Source: Onthophagus taurus (Eukaryota; Arthropoda; Insecta; Coleoptera; Scarabaeidae). From it: 64,000 nucleotides of DNA. The notes beneath the pieces are model-generated. The model made no database searches and had not been told where the DNA came from. It saw only the letters and a program-made list of their open reading frames with translations. The position numbers were made by a program, and so were the translations under genes. Position 1 is the stretch's first letter; every line of letters starts with the position of its first letter. Of this stretch, positions 38,969-49,221 are shown piece by piece. The stretch covers positions 30,667,501-30,731,500 of the forward strand of contig NC_091967.1 of the NCBI RefSeq assembly GCF_036711975.1, read 5' to 3'.

Positions 38969-39352
38969 TTATTGAATTATATTATATACATACCTTAAAG
39001 TTATCAGCAGCCTTTCAGAGACTCCTACGGCATCTCGGTAGTTGGTATCTTTCTTCTGAATTATTGAACCTACGAGCCTTTCAAGCTCAAGAAAACTCTC
39101 TCTACTCATTCTATAAGTTTGTTTGAATTTCACATGGTCCTTGAATTCGCTTGCGATTTTAAACCACCGCTTTTCTTTATTTTTTTGAAAATCCGGGTGC
39201 ACCCAAAATCGTTTACGTCTTTTTATTCGCTTTTGAAGGTACATATACCCAGCAACTACATCCTCATCTGACGATGACATCTTTCTAAATGGTTTCCAAT
39301 GGTTTCCTTGGTGTACGAAAACACACGCGACTAATCGCTCGCAATTAGTCAC
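38969..39352 (-). CDS. PIF/Harbinger transposase, N-terminal exon
   Basis: The conserved N-terminal region reads KRRKRFWVHPDF, KRWFKIASEFKDHVKFKQTYRMS and FLELERLVG, ending GVSERLLITLR at a GTATGT donor. Codons after the donor (YVYNIIQ-stop) are intronic. The likely start is the Met of MSSSDEDVVAGYMYLQ (about 39280), since codons above it overlap the terminal repeat region. Together with 36306-37208 it makes a nearly complete transposase, though the region between the helix-turn-helix and GDS appears shortened. Confidence 0.8.
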   Translation of the reverse strand: MTNCERLVACVFVHQGNHWKPFRKMSSSDEDVVAGYMYLQKRIKRRKRFWVHPDFQKNKEKRWFKIASEFKDHVKFKQTYRMSRESFLELERLVGSIIQKKDTNYRDAVGVSERLLITLRYVYNIIQ

Positions 39353-39401
39353 CTACGACCAATCGCCTTGTATTGGTTTTCTCGGTGGACGAACGGCCAT
39401 A

Positions 39402-39695
39402 GACACATGGTCTTGCAAAAAAAAGCATTGTTTTTAGGTAAATACAATATTTTCCGTGTGTTCACGAATTTACAGAATAGATTAGATATTCAAGATCCAT
39501 TTTTTATGAATGTTAAGATCAGCAGTATGTAGTTATTATATAGATAGTTTTTACGTACGTAATTTAATATTCTTAACAAGTTTTATATTATCTTAATTAG
39601 GTACCAGGCGGTGTTTACGATTTAAAGCCTAGTGTAATTTGATTTGAAATTTAAATTTTTCTAAAAACATATTTACATACTTACATATTTACATA
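39402..39695. other. AT-rich spacer, nothing recognised
   Basis: No open frame, repeat or element end that I can support. Confidence 0.5.
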
Positions 39696-40327
39696 CAGTG
39701 AATTTCCCCTAACTCGAATCACTAAGGGAGCGGAAGAAAACTTCGAGTTATGGAGAATTCGAGTTAGAGAAAAATTAGTAGAATTTTAGCTCTAAAGAAA
39801 CACATTAGAAATGTACTTTTCTAATACGTATATTTAAAACAGAAACGTTAATAGTATTGGAAGTAGAAAATTAATCAAGTTTTATAAAGTAATCCGTCAT
39901 TTTCTTTTGGCTTAAAGTGGACAACCGCTCTTTGTCGAAAAAATCTTCTATTAAATATAAAGAATTATGAATATTATTTGGAACATTCTTTCTTGATAAT
40001 ACACAGGTTTCAAGCTTTCTAAGATAGGAATAAGCTTCATCAAATGTAGGTCCAGCGATAAGTATTTCATTTTCAAGATTATCATTACCCTCATCTGATT
40101 CTGAAACAATAAGAACATTAGGTTTGTTTTTGTTCAAGAGTTTGTAGTTTCTGAGCCTGAGTCTATATGGTTTGATTCTGCAGTTAAAATTACTTACAAA
40201 ACGGATTCGATTATTTTATTCTTTGGTAAATTCGAAGTAAAAGTTGAAGAAATTCCATAGTAGTTCAGTTCGAGTTACAGAGAAATTCGAGTTTGTGAAC
40301 TTCGACTTAGAGAGATAAGGACACATA
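39696..40327 (-). mobile_element. Tigger/pogo-like relic (short, internally deleted)
   Basis: The left end TA|CAGTGAATTTCCCCTAACTC and repeated ctcgaa/ttcgag words, in inverted form at 39710-39775 and 40260-40315, resemble Tigger termini. The minus-strand frame 40137-39871 ends LSQKKMTDYFIKLD, like the C-terminus of Tigger transposases (a DDE domain should precede it and is absent). Only the two ends and the last about 85 codons survive. Confidence 0.65.
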
Positions 40328-40382
40328 TGAAACCTAGTCAAACGTTTGAGCTTACGAAAATTATTCGACTTAGGCCCACGTG

Positions 40383-40606
40383 TTAATTACCCTCGTGTCT
40401 AGGAAAGGCACTGAACCATTAGATTCATTCTCTAGGGTGAACTGTATGTGTGGATTAAATGAATTGAAAGAAGTTAAGACCTTTTCAACAGAATTTCCTG
40501 GTACAGATAGTATGATGTCATCTACATACTTTTTGATAAAGGGAGGTTCAAAATCCAAGGAGGAATCTAATGGTTCAGTGCCTTTCCTAGACACGAGGGT
40601 AATTAG
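40383..40606. repeat. 44-bp inverted duplication bounding a flipped RT segment
   Basis: 40383-40426 and 40563-40606 are inverted copies (plus strand of the second: gaatctaatggttcagtgcc...). Between them the Penelope RT catalytic block (FIKKYVDDIILSVPGNSVEK) lies on the minus strand, whereas the rest of the element is on the plus strand. This is a 5' inversion made during insertion. Confidence 0.85.
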
Positions 40607-41405
40607 GACTCAGGACAATACAATTGTATTTGATTGGTACACAAAATCTACCTTCTCAGGTAGATTCATACATTTCAGTTCCCTTCACAAGCTAAAACAT
40701 AAGATCAACACTGTACTCGCTATGAAACATCGTTTAACAAGTATCTCGGATCCAATGTTTATCAATGTAAATTTAGTAAAACTCAAAAACATTTTTTTAA
40801 ATAATCAATATCCAGTGAAACTCCTTAACAAACTCATTTTTAATGTTCAACCTAACATCAATCAAGACCAAATTACACAAACCCCAGAAGAATCCTCTAT
40901 CCAATACAAGAAAATTACCTTTCTTCCTGAATTGACTGATAAGTTGGTCAAAGCATTCAAAGACTTAAAGGGTTTAAAATTGATTGAACATTACCCATAC
41001 AAACTTCACTCAATCTTCTCATCACTGAAGGATAAAATTTCAATCGAATATCAATCTGGTGTTATTTACCGTATTCCGTGTGGTGCTTGTTCCAAATGTT
41101 ATGTGGGCCAAACCAAACAATGGCTCAAGAAACGTATATCACAACACAAAAGTGACATAAGGAATAAAAAAGGTGGTTGTGCTTTAGCCAAACACACATT
41201 GGACACTGATCATAACTTTAATTTCGATGAAGTTAAAATATTGGATTCTGAAAACAACCTCTATAATAGAACCTTCTTAGAGATGTTTCACATTACTATT
41301 GAACATGACACAGTGAATTTTAGAACTGACATTGACTCACTCAGCAATATCTACTCATTAATCTTCGAATTATATAAAAACAAACCAGACCGTAGACATA
41401 ATTAA
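40563..41405 (+). pseudogene. Penelope-like element: RT C-terminus and GIY-YIG endonuclease
   Basis: 5'-truncated. It reads SVPFLDTRVIRTQDNTIVFDWYTKSTFSGRFIHF (end of RT), a helical linker, then the GIY-YIG nuclease (GVIYRIPCGACSKCYVGQTK, WLKKRISQHKSD, then AKHTLDTDHNFNFDEVKIL). Penelope elements use RT plus GIY-YIG nuclease for insertion. The frame is open to TAA 41403-41405. Codons before 40563 in the same frame come from the flipped segment. The remainder of RT is missing, so this copy is inactive. Confidence 0.9.
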
Positions 41406-42170
41406 TATTTGTTCTATTGTTTTTTGTTTATTTTTTAACTTGTAACTTTTTAAATTTTAAATTTAAATTTACCCAATTTCGCGCGCTATAAGCTTCACTT
41501 GTAGTGGCGCTGTTACTTGTCAACGGTTAACCGTTAATCCCACTCACTTAGAGTTAACCCACGTGGTAAGTCATGCCACTCAACTCAAATTTTACACGTG
41601 GTTTCCTTGACAATGTTTAAAGTTCTCGCTAATTTAGTGCAATTGTAAGTAATTTATAGCTTTATTTACTTTGTAAATTGATTACTTTGTATTTCTTAGT
41701 ACGAACTCACCCTGAGGAAGCGTCGAAAATAGATGCGAAATATTGGTGAATCAATTAATTGCGATTTTATTGCCCACAATCCTTCCTGAGAATAATAATA
41801 GTTATTATCCTTCAAAACTGCTAACGGGATTGAGGAAAAAAAATCTCCTGCTTAATTCTAATGACATTGGATCTTCTAACATGAAAACGCTTTAGAAGAA
41901 GTGGAAATCATTTTAAGAGTTCATCCACTTTGGTTCACAACTTGAAAGGTTTATGACCATCATAATAAAAAATATTCTTAAAAATCCAAGAGAGTTCGCT
42001 TAAGCTTATGGTTTAAGCACTTTTAGAATTTCACGTGGTGGTCCAATGGGAAAAATACCAACGCACACACAATTCGTTATTACACAATTCGTTCATGTGC
42101 ACCGGTTATCCAACACCTCCCCCGATGAGTACGGAGATCAGGGGTCATTCACCCGTGGTTTTCGTCATCC
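41406..42170 (+). other. Penelope 3' region, then unassigned sequence up to the env gene
   Basis: About 41406-41800 is the Penelope 3' untranslated region and contains a hammerhead-like motif (listed separately). From about 41800 to 42170 no gene or clear LTR is seen, although the 3' LTR of the env-bearing Gypsy should lie here if present. Confidence 0.5.
41712..41740 (+). ncRNA. Hammerhead-ribozyme-like core (CTGAGGA-stem-GAAA)
   Basis: CTGAGGA (41712-41718), then stem GCGTC/GATGC (41720-41724 with 41732-41736, one G-U) and GAAA (41737-41740). The canonical core is CUGAUGA...GAAA; here the fifth base is G. Penelope-like elements are known to carry hammerhead motifs. Activity is not implied. 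Confidence 0.45.
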
Positions 42171-44165
42171 TTACATGGGAATGGTACTGCGTCTGGCCTT
42201 GGGAGTTAGTAACGTTCTTGGATCTGAAGCTGTATAGCCTGGGGGGCTTATCGTGATCTGGTCACTCTCCCGTTCATAGAGCACTACCTCGTTTGGCTGA
42301 TGATATTCGGTTTTGTGGTCGGATCCAAACGAGCAGTTCACGAAATTTTTGATCATCGGTGGCATTAGTGCACCGTTACGTGGATTCCTGGTAAAGCAAC
42401 AGAACCGTCGAATGTAATTGAAGAAGCCTATCCATTTGCATAGGTCGAAGAAAATGATCATAAGGACCAACGAACCCAGTACAGTAAGGGTTAAGGTGAT
42501 CCAATTGGTATGTTGTACAATGAAGGGTTTATTTATCTGGTTGGTTAAAATTTCGTCGAATTCATTCAGCTTCTTATCTGCGTACTTCAATTCCGTCAGG
42601 TCCACGTTGGTTAACTTTATTGGCTCCAAATATATCGGGGTGCTCAGGTTTATTTTGGCCTCGATATAGCAGTCATTCTCAAGGATATCGATTGCAGGGA
42701 CGTAATGATCGGAAAGGTTCTTCTTCTTCTCATTAGTGGTCTCTAACATGTAGAGGTCAGTGTAACCCTTGCAGTTTGGCTGCAGACTTAACAGTCCCGT
42801 GCGTTGGACGACAACGTCCTCCATGTGATCGTCGGCGCACATGAGTGTAACTGTCGTAGGGTTCTGTAGGAAGTAGATCCATTGATTAGAACTGACTGGT
42901 TTCCATGTCTGTATTTCGGCCTTGGCATTCCTTATGGGACAGTCTCTCGGAATTGATGTGGCATGCATGGACACCAGCTGGACCTCACAGCAGGGGATTT
43001 CAGTTCTCTTCTTCGTCAGGATGCGCTCGCAAATGTATGTTCCAACAAGGTACTCCCTGCATTTACTCAAATCTTGCATCAGGTAATAATAGGTTTTCGG
43101 TTGAGATAGTAGGAGGTACTGATGGTTAGGTAATATATAGGAGTATATGGACATATTTTTATGCTGCATGGGCAGTGGGATCAATTGGTATAAAGTATGT
43201 GACATTTTCTCTAACAGGGGTATTTTTAATGCAAAAATTATCAAATTTCGCTCATCGATGATGACTTCAAGGCTGATCAATTTATAATACGAAAGGGAAT
43301 TCCGGTAATCTGGCTTAAGAGGTAATTCATATTCACCTTTATAATTACTGAGTTCGTCGTACAAAGTTTTTGGCGTTACTAATTCAGGTGATAGAATTCC
43401 ATGTTTTGCTAAATTTAAAGAATTGATCTTTTCTTCGAATTCGCTATTTAATCTGTTTATTACTGTGGACAAGGTAGTTGCGTGTTGTAATATTATGGAT
43501 TCTAACTGTAAATCATTTGATTTGGATACGCTTTCTTTGGAGAGAGTATTTATTTTCTGAAGGTTTTCGTTCAACTTATTTTCACTATCCTTTAAATTTT
43601 TGAAAGAATTATTAAAGTTACGGATAGTGCTTGAAATAATTTGTATTTGAGACTTTAATAGGGTCTGTGTCTGTTTATTGTCGTCGAAGAGGGCATGTAT
43701 ACTGTCAGAGTAATACTTTGCGTCGTCGGAGTCTGGTGTGCCAATCAACCAATTTAAGGCAGTGGAGACCCCGTTGACTAGACCGCGACGTTTTCGGTTT
43801 GGTAAAGGAGTGCCTAAATAATGGTGGAGTATTTCTCGTTTATGATTAATTTCTTTTAATTGAGAGTTAAATTGATGCAACTTTTGCTCGCAGAAGGCGA
43901 TTGCTTAGGCATGTTCCTTTCTATTTTTGAGTGCTAGATTACAAAAATTTCTGGATTTATCGTATAATTTGTACACGGAGTAGAGACTTTCATCTAAGAA
44001 TGAAATGTTAAAGTGAGTTAGCAGGGTCAACTTGGTGTTAGACACTCTGGCGGTGCCTAAGTTATTATAGAAAATTCCACTCGTGATATTTAATTGAGTG
44101 TTTGTATAATGAGAGCTAGTTATGATCGGAATGAGGGAATGCAAGAGTAAGAGAATCAGTGTCAT
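42171..44165 (-). pseudogene. env: Envelope (F-like fusion) protein of an errantivirus-like Gypsy, one stop codon
   Basis: A retroviral-type glycoprotein for membrane fusion. The N-terminus has a hydrophobic signal (MTLILLLLHSLIPIITS). One in-frame TAA at 43905-43907 separates 86 codons from the main 569-codon frame, which is in the same register. A furin-type site RKRR is followed by a fusion-peptide-like GLVNGVSTALNWLIGTPD; then come heptad-rich sequence, several Cys, and a transmembrane segment (WITLTLTVLGSLVLMIIFFDLC) near the C-terminus. This is the layout of errantivirus envelopes related to baculovirus F proteins. A splice acceptor TTTTTCAG sits directly before the ATG. Inactivated by the stop unless suppressed. 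Confidence 0.85.
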
Positions 44166-44191
44166 CTGAAAAAGACGGTTTCAATAAATTT

Positions 44192-44400
44192 GTGTGTGTG
44201 GCAACCACCACAATTATAAATTAAATCATAAATGAATTCATCAAAATATAAATCATAGTAATAAGTTCTTTTTTAACAAAAATTGTAAATTCATAGTGAT
44301 ACAAAAAGTGTTGTTTATTATTATTATTATAAAATAAAAAGTCAAGTCACGTTGTAACACAAATTGGTTTTATTCTCTTTTTAAATTGTCCCACAGTGTG
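44192..44400 (+). repeat. Solo LTR (44197-44395) with GTGTG duplications
   Basis: TGTGGCAACC...TGTCCCACA, 199 bp, TG...CA. It is flanked by GTGTG at 44192-44196 and 44396-44400. It is the inverted match of the LTR at 58640-58839, so it belongs to the CsRn1-like Gypsy family of that copy. It was left by LTR-LTR recombination and lies across the end of the integrase gene of the env-bearing Gypsy. Confidence 0.9.
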
Positions 44401-45597
44401 ATACTTAATCTTCCTCTTTCCAACAGCCACTTCAACAGTTTGGTTTTCAAAGACCCTTAGAATTTTATAAGGTCCTTTGAAATTGGGTGATAATTTCTTT
44501 GATAATTTAGGGTTGTTGCCCCTGTTTGCAACGTAACACATGTCGTCGATTTTGAATTTCACGGGATTAACCTTTCGGTCGTGACGTTCTTTGCTCGCGC
44601 TCTTGGAAGCTATTATGTTTTCTCTAGCGATCTTAAAAGAGGAGTTCAGTCGCTGCTGTAGTGATTTTACGTAGTCGTCGTAGGTATACGTGAGTTTTGG
44701 CTTTTGTAATAGCGAAGATGGGAGATAAGGTTTATTACCGAATAATAATTCGTATGGTCGATAGTTAGTGGATTTGTGGATGGAGCTGTTGTAGCTAAAC
44801 ATCGCGAAGTGCACATACTCGTCCCAATCGTTCTGTGTTGGTTTAATGTAATGTTTTAGGTAGTCCTTCAGGGTTAAGTGGGATCGTTCCAACGCTCCAT
44901 TTGTTTGGGGGTGATAAGGAGTTGTGGACAAGTGTCGCGTTTTGAAAAGTTGTGTTAGATCTTTGATTAACTGGGACATGAAATCGGGGCCTTGATCAGC
45001 CAATATCGTTTTTGGAATACCGAAATATGTAATAAGTTTTGTTAACGTTTTCGCAATGGTCAGGGATTCATGATTTGGTAAGGGTTCGGCGAAACTAAAT
45101 TTCGTCAAGTCATCTTGGGCGGTCATGATGAATCGGTTACCGTTCTCGGTTATGGGTAATGGACCGACTATATCTAGGGCTAACCGTTCAAAAGGCTTGT
45201 CCGATGTGCTTGTGATCTCCATCGGTTGTTTGGTGGGTTTGAAATTGGTCTTATTAAGTTGGCAAGATTGACATTGCTTTATGTATTTCCTCACGTCAGA
45301 TTTCATTGAGGGCCAATAATAATATTCCTTTACCTTGGAGTAGGTTTTGTTGAACCCATAGTTTCCCGAAAGTTTGCTGTCATGGTTTTCTTGTAAAATC
45401 TTTTCGATTTCGGATTTGTGTTTAGGGGTCGTTTTGGTTGTGTCGAAAATAGAAATTTTGTTCTCTTTGAATAAATATTTCAACATTTCGTAGAGGTTTT
45501 GGCGTTTGATGTGATTGTGATTATCTGGGGGGACTACTGTGAAATTTTCGCTGCGGATAATTTTCTTAAAGTTTTGTCGACATTTGAAGAGATGCAA
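44396..45597 (-). pseudogene. Gypsy integrase (env-bearing element)
   Basis: Zinc finger HDSKLSGNYGFNKTYSKVKEYYYWPSM...CQSCQLNKT. Catalytic core: LALDIVGPLP, ILADQGPDFMSQL, TTPYHPQTNGALERSHLTLKDYL. C-terminal DMCYVANRGN...SPNFKGPYKIL. The open frame ends at 44347, but its last about 16 codons are solo-LTR sequence. Without the LTR the frame would continue past the env ATG to a TAG near 44116, an overlap typical of errantiviruses. The 5' side is out of frame with the preceding RNase H piece. Confidence 0.9.
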
Positions 45598-46628
45598 TCC
45601 AATTTATCGAAATGGTGGGTTGTTCCGAACAAGAGGTAAAATTTTTGATTTTTACTATTGAGTTCCGTGATTCCGTTGATACTCGGGTTAGCGTTAGAGA
45701 CATCAAAGTTTGAATTTATATAATCTGCGTATTGATTGTATTCATCTAAGTCTTGTGACCAGAGAAGAATAGTGGGATCTTTGAGCTTGGTTAACGGTTT
45801 ACTTTCTTTATCGAACATGATAACGTCCTGATTTGTATAGTGAAATTTGATGAAATCTTGGTATTTGTCATCGGGTGTAGTAAAATTGATGGTTCTAAGT
45901 TCAGGTAGAAGACGGGATAATCCGTCTGCATTGGAGTTAATACGACCGGGTTTGTATTTTATGTCGTACTCGTATTCGTTCATTCTCAATCTCCAGCGAA
46001 CGAGTCGAGACGAGGGATTCTGGCAATTAAACAACCACTGCAGACGCCTATGATCTGTATAGATCGTGAACTTTCGGCTAGAGATAGGGCCGGAAATGTT
46101 CCATAGAATTTAGGATCGCTAATAGTTCTTTTTCAGTGGTGGAGTAATTAGTTTCGGCAGGGTTCAGAGTGCGGGAATAATATGAAATAGGTAGATCTTC
46201 ACCGTTGGTAAATTGTGATAGAACTCCTGCAATACCGATATTAGAGGCATCTGTGGTCAAGACAAATTCTTTTGAGAAGTCTGGATATTGTAAAATCGGT
46301 TTTTGAACTAATTCTTGTTTCAGACGTTGAAACGCGGTTTCCTGTTCTTGGGACCACTGGTATTCAGAGTCCTTTTTTAATAGTTTAGTAAGGGGTTTAG
46401 CGATGGTTGAGAAATCCTTGATAAATTTACGATAATATCCTATCATTCCCAGGAATATACGTACTTCTTTGGGGTTTCGAGGTTTTTGTACGTTGTAAAT
46501 GGCGTCAATTTTCGATGAATTTGGTTGTAAGCCTTTGTCCGAGATTACGTGGCCTAAATATTGACAGGACTTGTTTAGGAATTCGCATTTATCTGGCTGG
46601 AGTTTAAGATTATTAGCTCTTAAACGTG
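45598..46628 (-). pseudogene. Gypsy RT C-terminus and RNase H (env-bearing element), truncated
   Basis: It starts inside RT at RLRANNLKLQPDKCEFLNKSC, QYLGHVISDKGLQPNSSKI, then FLGMIGYYRKFIKDFSTIAKPLT. RNase H follows: FVLTTDASNIGIAGVLSQ and NYSTTEKELLAILNSMEHFRPYL. A stop near 46080 breaks the frame, and RNase H resumes at 46034 (NPSSRLVRWRLRMNEYEYDI, GRINSNADGLSRLL). A second frameshift lies at about 45560. gag, protease and the YxDD part of RT are absent: the copy ends at 46628, where a small inverted-repeat element begins. Confidence 0.88.
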
Positions 46629-47308
46629 TTGGTAAATCTTTACTATGCAACGTTGGTGGCTTAGCTGATTGTTGTACATCTGGATAAATCCATGAACGCT
46701 TTTTATACCGATTCATACCCTTTACATTTACAGCGCAAAAATAGCAGTCATCAAAGTGGTTTCTTGGCTCTCTCCAAGTCATCGGTATTCCAAATGGCAG
46801 CCCTTTTCGACCTCCTTGTGTCCAGTATCTGAGTGACTCCACACAAGTTTTACAAACTATGCGGAACCCAACATTTATCTTGCTGTCCAAGGTGTTTTCC
46901 AAAATATGCCTGATAAGCTTGTTTCACGAAATCGTTTATATTCCTTCGTTGCTTTTCCTGACAATATTTACCACATATATAGCAGAAATGGTCGGGATTA
47001 TTAACACAGGACTTGCGTGATGATCCACTCATACTTTTTTATTTTCAAAAACTACGTCAAGATGACAATAAAAATGACACAAGAATGAGTAAACTACACC
47101 GAATAGTGATCAAAAAAGACAATGTTAAAATTTTAAGGCTATTTGATATTTCGAGGGTTTTGTTATTTTAATAAAAATACCAGTTCCACAATTTATACAA
47201 TGAAAACAAGTTGACGAGGAAAAGAGCAATAAATAGAAAACGCGTATGCGATCCCAGATGTGTAACACTCTGCTATACCACCAATGTTGCTTAGTAAAGA
47301 TTTACCAA
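46629..47308 (-). mobile_element. Small element with inverted termini carrying a cysteine-rich protein
   Basis: The left end TTGGTAAATCTTTACTATGC (46629-46648, continuing AACGTTGGTGG) is repeated inverted at 47278-47308 (CCACCAATGTTGCTTAGTAA...GATTTACCAA) with about two mismatches in 31. Between them lie two minus-strand coding pieces of one Cys-rich protein. No target duplication is clear. It abuts the truncated Gypsy RT, whose upstream part does not reappear on the far side. Confidence 0.6.
46661..47032 (-). pseudogene. Uncharacterised cysteine-rich arthropod-repeat protein, frameshifted
   Basis: The first piece (47032-46860) reads PDHFCYICGKYCQEKQRRNI and LGQQDKCWVPH. A frameshift near 46860 leads to VCKTCVESLRYWTQGGRKGL, PFGIPMTWREPRNHFDDCYF and KKRSWIYPDV. 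The CxxC...CxxC...CYFC pattern suggests a zinc-binding fold. I associate the block with a family found repeatedly in arthropod genomes, of unknown function. The frame runs into Gypsy RT at the element boundary, an accidental fusion. Confidence 0.6.
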
Positions 47309-47826
47309 TATAGGTGTTTACTTGTAATTTTATGAAATGTTAGATAGTATTAAAAACGAAAAAATAGTGAAAGTGAATGCGAAGGCTGTAGTCCTATACG
47401 TCAATGGCCATCTTAGGGTGAGCTTGATATTATATATTTTTCCCAATCAGACAACTAATTGTCGATTTATGGTAAATTATGTAAACCTGTCTTTTCATTT
47501 TATATAGATCGGTTTATCACGAAAACTAGAGTCAATTCAAACAATCTAATTTATAGCATAAGAACTTCATAATGATGTGCATTAAATTGGCTCCATAAAA
47601 TTAGGCCGCAGAAAAAAAAATTGTTTAGTTCCCCTGTGTAATAGTTGTTTATTTTTAAGGGCATAAACCATGAGTTTATGGGATTTTAATTGGCACCAGG
47701 GTCCATATACAACGTTTTATTTTATTTTGGTCTGTTCAAGATCTATAAAGATCTTCCAGACGCTAACTACTCGACGTATTCCTATATTTTTCCCCTCATA
47801 AGCCCATTCGGTTTAGTGTCAAATCA
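47309..47826. other. AT-rich stretch, nothing recognised
   Basis: No coding sequence, repeat or element end that I can support. Confidence 0.5.
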
Positions 47827-48419
47827 TCAAAATAGTTGTTCCTGATTGCTAGTTAAGGTCTTAAACCAAGAATTATAGACCAAAATAAAATAAATAAATA
47901 ATATTAAAAAAATCAAAATTACCTTTTCTTCCTCGAAATATTTCGAGTGTTTGTTTTTTAAATGCTGCCGTAAGTTAGTTGTGCCTCCTCCTGTTCTTAT
48001 TTTTTTTAAACATATGGAGCACTGTGCTTCGCTTTCGCTGCACTTAGTAAAATATTTCCACACTATGGATGACATAGCGGAAATATTTATAACAACAATA
48101 TTAATCAACCACGCAGACAACGACGCCCAAATCACAGAACAGTCAACGAGTCAACACCACAACACGGTCAACACTGAATACTGCTCTGAAGTTAGTAACT
48201 GAGTGATCAATTGTCTCAGTGTCGCCACCTTACTATTAGAGAAATATAAAATTATTAATTTGTGAAATTATTTATTGTTAGAATTTAATGGCTTTATCCG
48301 GTTATTGCATATTAAAAAAACCCGGTTAAAATTGCGACAAAAAAATAATCGGAAAAATCGGTTAATAAAAAGTAAAACACCGGTTTTCTGTATAAACCGG
48401 TAGGTGTTTCCCATCCCTA
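47827..48419 (-). mobile_element. hAT fragment: terminus plus BED-finger exon
   Basis: The right end, reading inward on the minus strand, is CTAGGGATGGGAAACACC (to 48419), a hAT-type terminus. The minus-strand frame from about 48076 reads MSSIVWKYFTKCSESEAQCS, ICLKKIRTGGGTTNLRQHLK and NKHSKYFEEE, a BED zinc finger that begins a ZBED-like transposase. It ends at a probable splice donor near 47922 or by truncation. No catalytic part is present to the left. Confidence 0.75.
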
Positions 48420-49221
48420 GCGGTAACTCGTCATTGGAAACGAGTGAGAAAGCGGTATCGTCACCTAACGAGATCTTCTCTACCATCTCCAGCCTCCAAG
48501 GGAGTATGCACAAGGGGCCCACTGGAGCCTAAGTGCGCGTAAAAATTACGCACCCCTCTACATACGTACATACATGCGCACTATGTGTTAAAATAAGAGC
48601 AACACTATCCTCTCTAGATTAGTACGGCACACACGCGTGAAATTTGATTTCTATATACAATAGCGTCTTTTACACCAAGAGTTTCTTCGACAGTTTTGGA
48701 GCATACAATCCATAGCGCGCGTACCAAAACTGCCCTTGTAAACATGCCGATCTTATGGCGGCTGTACACTCTCGCGCGAGTGCTCTCGCGATGTCTCGTC
48801 GAGAGCTCTCGCGCGAGAGGTCGAGGGACGAGCGCGACCCTGTACACTCTCGTTTATTAAGTACGCTTTGCGAACACCGAGAAGATGGACGCGTTACAAG
48901 TTACGGCTGCTGTAACCCTATGCGCCTTATATGGCAAAAGAAAATTTTTTTGAGAATTTCGAAACCCATACCCTCTACTTTTTTTATAAATGCTAAAATG
49001 TACTTAAATATGAAATTTCATATTTGTAGCATGATTGCAACCCGTGCCGACCCAGCTCTAAAGTTTAATAAAAAATGGTGTTTTGGCCTGACATTTTGGT
49101 TTGATCCAAAACTAATTAAAATGCAACAAATAAAGTAAATATGAGTAAAAATAAAATAAGATCAACATAAACTTTTATTTAAATACAATTTATAATAATA
49201 ATTAATTAGGGTAACTTCTCT
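48420..49221. other. Unassigned stretch with a CG-rich palindrome cluster (48765-48845)
   Basis: ctctcgcgcgag-type self-complementary words occur at about 48768-48780 and 48800-48816, bounded by two copies of tgtacactctcg (48763 and 48841). No reliable gene; open frames here have no recognisable protein character. Confidence 0.4.

Larger units (their letters stand above)
35751..39398. mobile_element. PIF/Harbinger element with perfect 24-bp termini
   Basis: The left terminus begins GGCCGTTCGTCCACCGAG (35751) and the right end is its exact inverted copy (to 39398); 24 bases match perfectly, with looser similarity further in. The flanking trinucleotide ATA (35748-35750 and 39399-39401) is the 3-bp target duplication expected for the superfamily. 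It carries a transposase in two parts on the minus strand and a MADF-domain gene start on the plus strand, the usual two-gene arrangement. Confidence 0.92.

Noticed and set aside
44347-44395. C-terminal codons of the Gypsy integrase as natural sequence
   Set aside because: They lie inside the solo LTR flanked by GTGTG; the original end lies beyond it.
46078-46902. A chimeric Cys-rich/RT gene
   Set aside because: The open frame crosses an inverted-repeat boundary at 46629. It is a chance fusion of two elements.
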